Shown piece after piece: positions 7,299 through 15,953 of a stretch of DNA of 48,326 nucleotides. A program made the position numbers and the translations under genes. The stretch covers positions 1 to 48,326 of the forward strand of contig JBHJGY010000075.1 of the NCBI GenBank assembly GCA_050331335.1, read 5' to 3'. How positions within the stretch are numbered: the first letter of the stretch is position 1; each line of letters opens with the position of its first letter. This DNA is from Thermohalobaculum sp050331335. Lineage in GTDB: Bacteria > Pseudomonadota > Alphaproteobacteria > Rhodobacterales > Rhodobacteraceae. The notes beneath the pieces were generated by a model. The model was not told the origin of the DNA. It saw nothing but the letters and a program-made list of their open reading frames with translations, and ran no database searches.

Positions 7299-9275
7299 TC
7301 ACTTCATCGCATGGCTGCGCACCGCCGCCAGATCGGGCGGCATCGCCTCGTCGGTGATCCGGTGGAGGGCCTCGTCGAGGCGCATGACCGTTTGCCCCTG
7401 TTCGCCCAGACGTCGGACCGAGACGGTGTGCTCATCGACCTCCTTGCGGCCCACCGCGAGGATGAAGGGCACGTGCTGCGTCGAGTGCTCGCGGACCTTG
7501 TAGTTGATCTTCTCGTTGCGGGTGTCGGTTTCGGCGCGGATGCCCTGGGTCCGGAGTGCGGCCACCACGTTCTGAGCGTAGTCGTCTGCATCGGAGACGA
7601 TGGTCGCCACCACCACCTGGCGCGGGGCCAGCCAGAGCGGGAAGCGCCCGGCGCAGTTCTCGATGAGGATCCCGAGGAAACGCTCGAAGCTGCCCAGGAT
7701 CGCCCGGTGCATCATCACCGGGCGCTTCTTCTGCCCGTCGGCGTCGACATATTCGGCCCCGAGCCGCTCGGGCAGGTTGAAATCCGCCTGGAAAGTGCCG
7801 CACTGCCACTCCCGCCCGATCGCGTCGGTCAGCTTGAAGTCGAGCTTCGGCCCGTAGAAGGCGCCCTCGCCCGGGTCGACCTCGTAGTCGTTGGTGATCT
7901 TCCTGACGGCCGCCTCGAGTGCAGCTTCGGCTTTGTCCCACACCTCGTCGGAGCCGACGCGCTGCTCCGGCCGGGTCGAGAGCTTAATGTCGAAGCGCTC
8001 GAAGCCCATATGCTCGTAGACCGAGCCGAGCAGATCGATGAACTTCGCCGTCTCGCTCTCGATCTGGTCTTCGGTGCAAAAGATGTGCGCGTCGTCCTGG
8101 GTGAAGCCACGCACCCGCATCAGTCCGTGCATCGAGCCGGAGCTCTCATAGCGGTGGCACGAGCCGAACTCGGCGAGGCGCAAGGGCAGGTCGCGGTAGG
8201 ACTTCAGGCCGTGGTTGTAGATCTGCACATGGCAGGGGCAGTTCATCGGCTTGAGCGCGTTGATGCGCTTCTCCTGGGCGTGTTCCTCGTCCACCTCGGT
8301 GATGAACATGTTGTCGCGGTATTTGTCCCAGTGGCCCGAGGCCTCCCACAGCTTGCGGTCGACGTCCTGGGGGGTCTTGATCTCGCGATAGCCGGCAGCG
8401 TCGAGCCGGCGGCGCATGTAATCCTCGACCGCGCGGTAGATCGTCCAGCCGTTCGGATGCCAGAACACCATCCCCGGCGCCTCCTCCTGGAGATGGAAGA
8501 GGCTCATCTCGCGGCCGATCCGGCGGTGGTCGCGCTTGGCCGCCTCCTCGAGCATGTGCAGATGGGCATCGAGCAGCTTCTTGTTGCGGAAGGCGACGCC
8601 GTAGATCCGCTGGAGCATCTTGTTGCGGCTATCGCCCCGCCAATAGGCCCCGGCGACGGACATCAGCTTGAACGCATCGGGCGGCACCTGGCCGGTATGG
8701 GCGAGATGGGGGCCGCGGCAGAGATCCTGCCAATGCCCGTGCCAATACATCCGCACCGGCTCGCCCTCGGGGATCGCCTCCACCAGCTCGACCTTATACG
8801 GCTCGTTATTGGCGGCGTAGTAGCGGATCGCCCGCTCGCGCTCCCACACCTCGGTGGTCACCGGATCGCGCTTCTCGATGATTTGGCGCATGCGCTTCTC
8901 GATCTCGGCGAAGTCCTCCTCGGTGAAAGGCTCCGCGCGGTCGAAGTCGTAGTACCAGCCGTTCTCGATCACCGGGCCGATGGTGACCTTGGTCTCCGGC
9001 CAGATCTCCTGAACGGCGCGCGCCATGATATGGGCGCAGTCGTGGCGGATGAGCTCATCGACAGCCTCATCCGGGTCCTTCGCGGTGATCAGGGCAAGGC
9101 CGGCATCCCGGGCGATCGGCTCTGAGAGGTCCGCGAGGCGGCCGTCGATGCGCGCGGCGATGGCGGCTTTGGCGAGCGATTTCGAGATATCGGCGGCCAC
9201 ATCGCCCGCGGTCGTGCCGGCCGCATAGTCCCGCTTGGCACCGTCGGGGAGGGTGATCGTGATCGTCTCGCTCAT
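7299..9275 (-). CDS. thrS: Threonine--tRNA ligase
   Basis: Class II threonyl-tRNA synthetase, charging tRNA-Thr in the cytoplasm. The 658-residue length is normal. In order: TGS domain (residues 1-65, starting ITITLPDGAKRDY), the editing SAD domain with HDCAHIMARAVQE, the class II core with the zinc-site cysteine in LKPMNCPCHVQIY and the histidine in SGSMHGLMRVRGFTQDDAHIF, then the C-terminal anticodon-binding domain. The ATG at 9275 forms an ATGA overlap with the stop of the sulfotransferase gene upstream. The 3' flank carries a GCCGG repeat. No upstream leader or T-box-like element can be present because the 5' side is coding. Confidence 0.97.
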   Translation of the reverse strand: MSETITITLPDGAKRDYAAGTTAGDVAADISKSLAKAAIAARIDGRLADLSEPIARDAGLALITAKDPDEAVDELIRHDCAHIMARAVQEIWPETKVTIGPVIENGWYYDFDRAEPFTEEDFAEIEKRMRQIIEKRDPVTTEVWERERAIRYYAANNEPYKVELVEAIPEGEPVRMYWHGHWQDLCRGPHLAHTGQVPPDAFKLMSVAGAYWRGDSRNKMLQRIYGVAFRNKKLLDAHLHMLEEAAKRDHRRIGREMSLFHLQEEAPGMVFWHPNGWTIYRAVEDYMRRRLDAAGYREIKTPQDVDRKLWEASGHWDKYRDNMFITEVDEEHAQEKRINALKPMNCPCHVQIYNHGLKSYRDLPLRLAEFGSCHRYESSGSMHGLMRVRGFTQDDAHIFCTEDQIESETAKFIDLLGSVYEHMGFERFDIKLSTRPEQRVGSDEVWDKAEAALEAAVRKITNDYEVDPGEGAFYGPKLDFKLTDAIGREWQCGTFQADFNLPERLGAEYVDADGQKKRPVMMHRAILGSFERFLGILIENCAGRFPLWLAPRQVVVATIVSDADDYAQNVVAALRTQGIRAETDTRNEKINYKVREHSTQHVPFILAVGRKEVDEHTVSVRRLGEQGQTVMRLDEALHRITDEAMPPDLAAVRSHAMK

Positions 9276-10183
9276 GGGTCCGTTCCGTTCCTAGGGCTGG
9301 GTTGCGCGGCACCTTCCGGAGCCTCCTTCGGGGTGTCAAGATTGCTGCGCCGCCTCGTTGCCCGACCGCGGAGCGCTTTGCGGCGCAGTTCTGCCAGCGG
9401 CCGGCGGAGCTCCGAGGCGAGGAACGGCGCCACCTCGCCGGCCGACAGCGGGGAATGCGCGCCCAGGGCCACGCGGCGCCAGAAGGCCGTGTCGAGACGC
9501 GTTCGTCGGTCAAGGAGGTCGCGGTCCTCGGGGGACAGCGCGTCGCGGCGAAGCGGGCGCCAGCCGGTCTCGTTTGCCCAGGCGGCCTCGGTGTTCACCC
9601 GCGCGGCCGTCGCCGGAAGCCCGAGACGGCCGGAGACCGCGGCCAGCAGCCGGTCTGTGTCGGAAACATCGCCCACGAAGTCGAAGCCCTCGAAGGCCGT
9701 CTCCAGCCGCGCAAGCTTCTCAACCGGGCTCATCGCCGCGAGCCGCAGCCATGGGATCTCCAACCAGTTGGCAAGAACGAAATGCGCCAACGGGTCGGGC
9801 GGCTGGCTCGCAAGGTGGAGGGCGAACGGATACCCTGCCTGACCAAGCGACCGGTACCGCATCTGCCGGTAGTTGTACCAGGAGAGCACGAGGCCCTGGG
9901 GCTCGCGCAGCAGGACCGAGCGGAAGAGCTGGCGCGCACCGAACCGCGCTTCGATCGAGCGTCCGAGATAATGCCCCGTGACGGCGCGGATGCCCGTGAG
10001 CGGACCTGGCGGGCGGGGATCGTATTTGCGCCCGAAGAACTCCAGCGGCAGGCTGCGGCTGCGCTTGCCCGGCGCCCAATAGGCCCCGCGCGGCAGATTG
10101 TGGTAAAGATGGCTGACGAGGCTGCTGCCCCCGCATTTCGGGATGTGCAGCAGGAGTTCGACAGGGGCCGCGGGATCCGACAT
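9272..10183 (-). CDS. Sulfotransferase family protein
   Basis: About 303 residues, likely a soluble sulfotransferase using PAPS. The 5'-phosphosulfate loop IPKCGGSSL lies close to the N-terminus, and a 3'-phosphate-binding element (FRSVLLREPQGLVLSWYNY) follows after about 80 residues; both are hallmarks of the Sulfotransfer_2/family-2 group. I take the ATG at 10183 (MSDPAAPVELLLHIPK) because the conserved fold begins directly after it; the frame is open to 10318 but that extension is Arg/Pro-rich and featureless. It overlaps thrS by ATGA, so the two are probably made from one message. The acceptor (glycan, lipid or other) is unknown. Confidence 0.75.
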   Translation of the reverse strand: MSDPAAPVELLLHIPKCGGSSLVSHLYHNLPRGAYWAPGKRSRSLPLEFFGRKYDPRPPGPLTGIRAVTGHYLGRSIEARFGARQLFRSVLLREPQGLVLSWYNYRQMRYRSLGQAGYPFALHLASQPPDPLAHFVLANWLEIPWLRLAAMSPVEKLARLETAFEGFDFVGDVSDTDRLLAAVSGRLGLPATAARVNTEAAWANETGWRPLRRDALSPEDRDLLDRRTRLDTAFWRRVALGAHSPLSAGEVAPFLASELRRPLAELRRKALRGRATRRRSNLDTPKEAPEGAAQPSPRNGTDP

Positions 10184-10562
10184 GGGCTTCGCCTGACCTG
10201 CCGGCGCGCCGGTGTCAAGGCGGGCGGCGATCGCGCAGGTCATGAGCCAGGGCATGGAGATTGCGCGTCTTTCGACCTTAGCCGGGTGTGCGCGGCCAGA
10301 GATCTGCGGCAACGTCACAAGCCGGGGGCGCCCTTAAAACATCGTGCCGCTCACGGCGCTCAAGCGGGTCGGACCGATTGTCATTGCGGTGACGATCCCC
10401 AAGGCTGCGTCCATCGTCGGTGTTTGGCCGGAGCCTATGCCAATCGGGCCTATCGGGTCGGGTGCCGGGCTTCGCGATACCCCATGACCGGTCGCGGCCA
10501 CAGGTCTCTGGTTCTCGCGCGGGCAGGCCCTTCAGTGGGACGAAGGGGCGGACTCACGCCGC
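10184..10562. other. Intergenic region without a recognisable gene
   Basis: 379 bases between the glycosyltransferase stop and the sulfotransferase start, both on the minus strand. I find no convincing ORF, tRNA or terminator. It probably holds the promoter of the sulfotransferase-thrS pair, but no consensus element stands out. Confidence 0.5.
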
Positions 10563-11738
10563 CTATAGGGACATGCCGAAGGTGCGCCCGGCGGCTTCCT
10601 CATAAACCGAGATGGTCGCCCGCTGCATTGCGGCGATGGTGTAGCGCGCATGGACATGCGCCCGCGCGGCGAGCCCCATATGGGCGCGATCCGATGGGTC
10701 GCGATTGAGCACGGCATCCAGCGTTTCCGCGAGCTGCGCCACATCGCCCGGAGGATACAGCCAACCCGTTTCGCCATGGCGTACCGTCTCGCGCGCCCCG
10801 CCGTGATCCGTCGCGATGACAGGCCTGCCCATCGCCTGCGCCTCCACGACCACCCGGCCGAACGCCTCCGGCTCGGTCGAGGCCGAGACCACCACACTCG
10901 CCAACTTGTACGCGGCGGCCATGTCTGAGCAGCCGCCGGTTAGCCAAACCTGCTGCTCTAGTCCGTGGCCGCGGATCCGGCTGTCGAGCGCCCGAAGATA
11001 GGCTGGCTCCCCCCCATCACCGACGATCAGGATGATGAAGTCGGCGCCCCGGCGGGCCCGCAGAATGGCCGCGGCGTCGATCAGCCCCTCATGGCCCTTC
11101 CAGCGGCTCAACCGCCCCGCGAGCATCACCACGGGCCGCGGATCGTCGAGGATGCCCCAACGCTCGGCCAAGGCCACCGTGCGCTGAGCGCTGACGGCCT
11201 CCTCGGAGAAGACCGTGATGTCGGCGCCCCGCGGGATCACGCGGATCCAGGCGTCGGGCACCTCGTGGCGCTCCGCGATCAAGGCCGCGACGAAGTCAGA
11301 CACGGCGATCACCGGCCGGCCCTTCGCCATCACGGAATTGTACCGGCGCTTGAGCGGCAGATCTTCGTTGTAGACGCCGTGATAGGTGGTGACGAAGGGG
11401 GTGCCGGTGCGCCGCGTCGCCCAATAGGCGCTCCAAGCCGGCGCGCGTGACCTGGCATGCACCAGATCGACCGCTTCCTCTCGGACCAGCCGCGCCAGCA
11501 GACCCGCATTCTGCCAGATGTTGAACGGGTTCTTGGTGGCGAGGTTCATCTCGAACACCTCACCGCCGGCGCGGAGGATGCGCGACGCGAGCTGACCGCC
11601 ACCGGAAGCCACCAGTGCGCGTCCGCCGGCCGCCACGACCGCCTCGACCATCTCAAGGGTCCCGCGCTCGACCCCGCCCGTGTTCAGGCGTGGCACGATC
11701 TGCAGCACCGTGAGCGCGCTATGGCCTTTCTGCGCCAT
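10563..11738 (-). CDS. Glycosyltransferase family 4 protein
   Basis: About 392 residues with the GT-B fold of family-4 glycosyltransferases. The N-terminal donor-loop segment reads LQIVPRLNTGGVERGTLEM, the linker contains VVMLAGRLSRWKGHEGLIDA, and the C-terminal nucleotide-sugar site reads STEPEAFGRVVVEAQAMGRP, with the EX7E-type glutamates. It is the type used for retaining transfer of sugars to lipopolysaccharide, capsule or lipid acceptors. The ATG at 11738 is preferred over the in-frame one at 11795, because the latter would run into the divergent hydrolase gene. The proximity of a sulfotransferase hints at surface glycan work, but that is inference. Confidence 0.88.
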   Translation of the reverse strand: MAQKGHSALTVLQIVPRLNTGGVERGTLEMVEAVVAAGGRALVASGGGQLASRILRAGGEVFEMNLATKNPFNIWQNAGLLARLVREEAVDLVHARSRAPAWSAYWATRRTGTPFVTTYHGVYNEDLPLKRRYNSVMAKGRPVIAVSDFVAALIAERHEVPDAWIRVIPRGADITVFSEEAVSAQRTVALAERWGILDDPRPVVMLAGRLSRWKGHEGLIDAAAILRARRGADFIILIVGDGGEPAYLRALDSRIRGHGLEQQVWLTGGCSDMAAAYKLASVVVSASTEPEAFGRVVVEAQAMGRPVIATDHGGARETVRHGETGWLYPPGDVAQLAETLDAVLNRDPSDRAHMGLAARAHVHARYTIAAMQRATISVYEEAAGRTFGMSL

Positions 11739-11793
11739 TCCCAACCGGCTATGGTCCCGAGTTAAACGGCCCGACGCAAAGGACGCCGCAGCC

Positions 11794-12567
11794 ATGAAAT
11801 TCCCGGAACGCCTCCCCCGCCCCCCATGGGGCGCCCTTGCCTATCACAGGCTCGACGCGCGTGGCGATGGGGCAATGCTCCCAGGTGTCGTTTTTCTCGG
11901 CGGCTTTCGATCCGACATGAGCGGCAGCAAGGCCCTGTTCCTGGAGGATTGGTGCCGTGCGCGCGGCCGGGCCTTCCTGCGCTTCGACTACACGGGGCAT
12001 GGGGCGAGCGATGGGGCGTTCGAGGACGGCACGATCTCGTCCTGGGCAGGCGATGCCGAGGAAGCGGTCGCCGCGCTGACAACGGGGCCCCAGGTCCTCG
12101 TCGGCTCGTCGATGGGCGGCTGGATCGCGCTTCTGCTGGCGCGAAAGCTGCCAGAGCGGGTCGCGGCCTTCGTTGGCATCGCCGCAGCTCCAGATTTCAC
12201 CGAGGACTTGATCTGGCCCGCGCTCTCCGCGACGCAGCGCGCGGCCTTGATGGAGGTCGGGCGGATCGAGCTGCCTTCGGCCTATGACGAGGCGCCGACG
12301 CCGATCACCTGCGCGCTGATCGAAGATGGAAAGCGGGCTTGCGTCTTGCGGGACCCGCTCGCGCTGCCTGGCCCTGTTCGGTTGCTGCACGGTACCGCCG
12401 ATGCGGATGTGCCGCAGTCGGTGGCGCTTCGCCTGCTCGATCATCTCGACGCGACGGATATCCAGCTCACCCTTGTCAAAGGCGCGGGCCACCGCTTCTC
12501 AGAGCCGACGGAGCTTGCGCTGCTCGGCGAGACGCTTGCTGGGCTGGACCCGCGTCTGGGATCGTGA
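11794..12567 (+). CDS. Alpha/beta hydrolase, ABHD10-like
   Basis: 257-residue serine hydrolase. The nucleophile elbow is GSSMGG (Ser106), the acid is probably Asp203 in LLHGTADADVP and the base His233 in GAGHRFS; the early FDYTGHGASDG motif is also typical. The overall pattern resembles the ABHD10/acyl-glucuronidase-like bacterial carboxylesterases. Substrate unknown. The ATG at 11794 (MKFPERLPRP) sits 55 bases from the divergent glycosyltransferase start, so the two share a promoter region. The next gene begins 7 bases after its stop. Confidence 0.85.
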   Translation: MKFPERLPRPPWGALAYHRLDARGDGAMLPGVVFLGGFRSDMSGSKALFLEDWCRARGRAFLRFDYTGHGASDGAFEDGTISSWAGDAEEAVAALTTGPQVLVGSSMGGWIALLLARKLPERVAAFVGIAAAPDFTEDLIWPALSATQRAALMEVGRIELPSAYDEAPTPITCALIEDGKRACVLRDPLALPGPVRLLHGTADADVPQSVALRLLDHLDATDIQLTLVKGAGHRFSEPTELALLGETLAGLDPRLGS

Positions 12568-12574
12568 GCGGCGC

Positions 12575-14008
12575 ATGCGTGTGGGCGATGTCACGGACCG
12601 CCTGCTCGACCGGGTGGACAGCGCTGCCCGGCAGGCGGGAGCCTGGTTTGAGCCGACGCTGCGACTGGGGGTGACCGGGCTCTCCGGCGCGGGCAAGACG
12701 GTCTTCATCACCGCCCTCATCGCAAGCCTTCTCAAACGGGGGCGCCTGCAGGGCTTCACGCCTGCCGCGGAGGGACGCATTCTGGGTGTTCTCCTCGGCG
12801 CGCAGCCGGATCCGGCCGTTCCCCGCTTTGCCTATGAGCGCCATGTCGCAGCTCTCACCGGCCACCCCCGCGCTTGGCCGGCCTCAACCCGTTCCGTTAG
12901 CCAACTCCGCTTGTCGATCCGGCACCGGGACACGGGCCTGCTTGGCGGCATCGGCGGGCCGCCCGTCTTGCATCTAGACATCGTCGATTATCCCGGCGAA
13001 TGGCTGCTCGATCTGGAGCTGATCGAGCAAAGCTACGAGACGTGGGCTACGGGCGCACTCGCGGCAGCGCAGAGCCCGGCGCGCCGCGATTACGCGGCCG
13101 ATTGGTGGCGGGCGCTGGCCGCGGCCGATCCGGCCGCTCCCCATGAGGAGCCTGCCGCCGAGGCCTTGGCTCAGGCCTATGCCGCCTATTTGGGCGCCTG
13201 TCGAAAAGCTGGGCTCGCCGCCCTCTCGCCGGGCCGGTTCCTGATGCCGGGGGAACTCGCTGGCTCGCCGGCGCTCACCTTCGCCCCGTTGCCGCGCCCC
13301 TCTAAGATCCCGCCCGGCGGGCTCTATGCGCAGATGCGGACACGCTTCGAGGCATATAAACGCCATGTGGCCAAGCCGTTTTTCAAAGACTGTTTCGCAA
13401 AACTCGATCGGCAGGTGGTGCTGATCGACGCGCTCGCCGCGCTTGCCCGCGGACCTCGCGCGCTCGGCGACCTTATTGCCGGGCTTGAGGGCACGCTCGC
13501 CGCCTTCCGCCATGGCCGTCCGGGATGGCTCGAGCGTCTCGTGGGTGCCAGGCGGATTGACCGGTTGGTTATTGCGGCGTCGAAGGCCGATCATCTCCAT
13601 CACATCGAGCATCCCCGGCTTACCCGTCTTGTCGAGGCGATGGTCAGCACAGCGGCGGCGCGGGCGACCTTTAAAGGTGCGGAACTGCGGGTCATGGCGA
13701 TCGCTGCCATTCGTGCCACCGTGGAGCAGGAAATCACCCGGCGTGAGGGCCGGCTGTCCATGGTTCGGGGCGTGCGCGCAGACACCCGCCGAGAGATCGC
13801 CGTCCACGCGGGCGCTCTGCCGGACGATCCGCGCCCGCTGCTCGCCGCCGCAGCCGATCCCGGCACCGCCGCGGCCGACTGGCCCGATGCCGCCTTCGCC
13901 CAGATCCCGTTCGCGCCGCCCGGCTGGGGCGGACGGGGCGAGGACGGTCCGCCGCATATCCGCCTGGATAAGCTCCTCGATTTCCTCTTGAGCGACCGGC
14001 TGGAGTGA
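12575..14008 (+). CDS. ycjX: YcjX-family P-loop protein (DUF463)
   Basis: About 477 residues, the normal size of YcjX, a GTPase-like P-loop protein of poorly known role that is induced by heat shock in enterobacteria. The nucleotide loop GLSGAGKT is at residues 35-42, and the second conserved element LDIVDYPGEWLLDLE follows near residue 130. I place the start at ATG 12575 (MRVGDVTDRL); the frame is open upstream but there it only shadows the hydrolase gene. The partner gene downstream (DUF697) is its usual companion, and rpoH2 lies two genes further on, consistent with a stress-related operon. Confidence 0.9.
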   Translation: MRVGDVTDRLLDRVDSAARQAGAWFEPTLRLGVTGLSGAGKTVFITALIASLLKRGRLQGFTPAAEGRILGVLLGAQPDPAVPRFAYERHVAALTGHPRAWPASTRSVSQLRLSIRHRDTGLLGGIGGPPVLHLDIVDYPGEWLLDLELIEQSYETWATGALAAAQSPARRDYAADWWRALAAADPAAPHEEPAAEALAQAYAAYLGACRKAGLAALSPGRFLMPGELAGSPALTFAPLPRPSKIPPGGLYAQMRTRFEAYKRHVAKPFFKDCFAKLDRQVVLIDALAALARGPRALGDLIAGLEGTLAAFRHGRPGWLERLVGARRIDRLVIAASKADHLHHIEHPRLTRLVEAMVSTAAARATFKGAELRVMAIAAIRATVEQEITRREGRLSMVRGVRADTRREIAVHAGALPDDPRPLLAAAADPGTAAADWPDAAFAQIPFAPPGWGGRGEDGPPHIRLDKLLDFLLSDRLE

Positions 14009-14014
14009 CCGCCG

Positions 14015-15070
14015 ATGAGCGACCGACCGCACCGCCCGAACCGTCCCGTCATTCTCGACCCGGAAGAGACCCCGGGCGCGGATCCCCAAGGCGTCTCCCC
14101 GGCCGATGCGCCGCCCGTGCCCGACCTTGCCGAGCCGGCGTCCGCGACCGGCGCCTCCGCGGAGCGGATGTTGCGCCAGGCCGCGCGCGGCACCGGGACG
14201 AGCTGGATCGGGCGGTTGATCTGGAGCGGGGTCGGTGGGCTTGTCATCCTCGGGGTCGGGCTGTGGCTCGGGGGTTTCGTGGCCGATCTCTTCGCCCTGG
14301 CGCCGTGGCTCGGTTGGCTCGGCACGGCGTTTCTCGTGGCGCTTGCCGTGGGCTTGTTGGCGCTCGTCTTGCGGGAGTTGGCCGCACTCGCCCGCCTGGG
14401 GCGGGTCGAGGGCCTTCAGCGTCTTGCCGCAACCGCGCGCGCCACCGAGAGCCCGATCCCTGGCCGGAAGCTCGCCGCGGACCTTGCCGCGCTTTACCAC
14501 AGCCGCCCCGAGCTTGCGGCGGCAGACATGGTCGCCCGCGCGGCGGAGATGTCCGATGGGCCCGACATCGTTGCCATGGCCGAGCGCAGGTTGATGCCGT
14601 CGCTTGACATCCAGGCCGAGCGCGCCGCGTCTCGCGCCGCCTCCCGAGTTGCGGGCGTCACGGCCCTTCTGCCGATGCCGGCGATCGATTTGCTCGTGGT
14701 GCTCGCCGAGAACATCCGGATGATCCGGAGCATCGCCGAGATCTATGGCGGGCGCGCTGGCTGGCTCGGGTCCTGGCGGCTGCTGCGTGCGGTGGCCCAG
14801 CATCTCGCGGCGACGGGAGCGATCTCGGTGACCGACGATCTGCTGGGGCCGCTGGTCGGTGGCGGGCTGCTTGGCCAGATATCGCGGCGTTTCGGCGAGG
14901 CAGCGGTCAACGCGGCGCTCACGGCTCGGGTGGGCACGGCCGCCATAGAAGTTTGCCGCCCGCTGCCATTCGCCGCCCGCCCGGCGCCCAAGGCCCGCAA
15001 CATCGTCCTCGGCGTTCTCAATAAGTGGCGGCCGTCGGAGCGTCCCAGTCCGGCCGCGTCCGGGGGCTGA
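14015..15070 (+). CDS. YcjF-type membrane protein (TIGR01620/DUF697)
   Basis: 351-residue inner-membrane protein paired with YcjX. There is a Pro-rich cytoplasmic N-terminus (about 1-65), two transmembrane helices (about 72-92 and 97-125), and a C-terminal DUF697 domain with further hydrophobic stretches (SRVAGVTALLPMPAIDLLVV). The gene starts six bases after the ycjX stop. Its biochemical role is unknown in the family. Confidence 0.85.
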   Translation: MSDRPHRPNRPVILDPEETPGADPQGVSPADAPPVPDLAEPASATGASAERMLRQAARGTGTSWIGRLIWSGVGGLVILGVGLWLGGFVADLFALAPWLGWLGTAFLVALAVGLLALVLRELAALARLGRVEGLQRLAATARATESPIPGRKLAADLAALYHSRPELAAADMVARAAEMSDGPDIVAMAERRLMPSLDIQAERAASRAASRVAGVTALLPMPAIDLLVVLAENIRMIRSIAEIYGGRAGWLGSWRLLRAVAQHLAATGAISVTDDLLGPLVGGGLLGQISRRFGEAAVNAALTARVGTAAIEVCRPLPFAARPAPKARNIVLGVLNKWRPSERPSPAASGG

Positions 15071-15139
15071 CCCCGCGAGCTTCTAGTCTCTTGCCCCGCG
15101 CCTCTTGCCCTCAGGCGGCGGCTCGGGCAGGGGGCGCCC

Positions 15140-15892
15140 ATGCCGCGGATCAAGCTCACCATCGAATATGACGGCAGCCCCTTCGCCGGCTGGCAGCGCC
15201 AGGACGACCTGCCCACGGTTCAGGGCGCCATCGAGGCCGCCCTAGGCGCGCTCGAGCCTGGACCGCACACGGTGCAAGGGGCAGGGCGCACCGATGCGGG
15301 GGTTCATGCGACGGGCCAGGTCGCCCATGTGGATCTCGCCCGGGACTGGGACCCGTTCCGCTTGGCCGAGGCGCTTAACTGGCATCTCAAGCCCCAGCCC
15401 GTGGCAATACTTGCTGCAGAACTGGTCGCGGACGACTTTCATGCCCGCTTCGATGCGGTCTTCCGGCGCTACACCTACCGGATCATATGCCGTCGGGCCC
15501 CGCTGACGCTTGATCGGGGCCGGGCCTGGCGTGTCTCGGGGCCGCTCGACCGCGATGCCATGCGGGCGGCCGCGGTCCATCTCGTGGGGCAGCACGACTT
15601 CACCACCTTTCGGGCCGCGCAATGCCAGGCCCTCTCGCCCGTGAAGACGCTGCACGAAATCGTGATCGCCGCGGAAGCTGCGGAAATCCGCCTCCATTTC
15701 GGCGCGCGCAGCTTCCTGCACAACCAAGTCCGCAGCCTTGTCGGAACCCTCGAACGCGTCGGCGCGGGGCGCTGGAGCCCCGAACGGGTCCGTGAGGCGC
15801 TGTTGGCGCGGGAGCGGGCTGCTTGCGGACCGGTCGCCCCGCCGGACGGGCTTTACCTGACCGGCGTGGAGTTTTCTCCCGCAAAGGAGTGA
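15140..15892 (+). CDS. truA: tRNA pseudouridine(38-40) synthase TruA
   Basis: Converts uridines 38-40 of the tRNA anticodon arm to pseudouridine. 250 residues, with the N-terminal IEYDGSPFAGWQRQ, the catalytic aspartate in GAGRTDAGVHATGQ (Asp52), and RYTYRI plus FLHNQVRSLVGTL further along, all in family order. The start at 15140 is the first ATG before the conserved fold. The stop codon TGA is also the first three bases of a TGATCC element that looks like the -35 of the rpoH2 promoter. Confidence 0.97.
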   Translation: MPRIKLTIEYDGSPFAGWQRQDDLPTVQGAIEAALGALEPGPHTVQGAGRTDAGVHATGQVAHVDLARDWDPFRLAEALNWHLKPQPVAILAAELVADDFHARFDAVFRRYTYRIICRRAPLTLDRGRAWRVSGPLDRDAMRAAAVHLVGQHDFTTFRAAQCQALSPVKTLHEIVIAAEAAEIRLHFGARSFLHNQVRSLVGTLERVGAGRWSPERVREALLARERAACGPVAPPDGLYLTGVEFSPAKE

Positions 15893-15919
15893 TCCAGTCC
15901 GACAGGCGCACCGTATCTT
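15890..15919 (+). promoter_or_regulatory. Candidate RpoE (ECF sigma) promoter of rpoH2
   Basis: TGATCC at 15890-15895 is followed 18 bases later by TATCTT (15914-15919). In Rhodobacter, TGATCC is the known -35 hexamer of the RpoE/ChrR singlet-oxygen regulon and rpoHII is a direct member. The -35 starts on the truA stop codon. The -10 match is weaker, so this remains a candidate. Confidence 0.5.
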
Positions 15920-15953
15920 TAGCAATTCCGCACTTTAAGGAGGCGGTGTCAAG

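Noticed and set aside
7290..9125. 611-codon open frame opposite thrS
   Set aside because: High-GC mirror of a strong gene; Asp/Val/His/Leu-rich composition of an antisense frame and no family features.
12326..12574. Upstream extension of ycjX
   Set aside because: It only overlaps the hydrolase gene in another frame; the family begins at the ATG at 12575.
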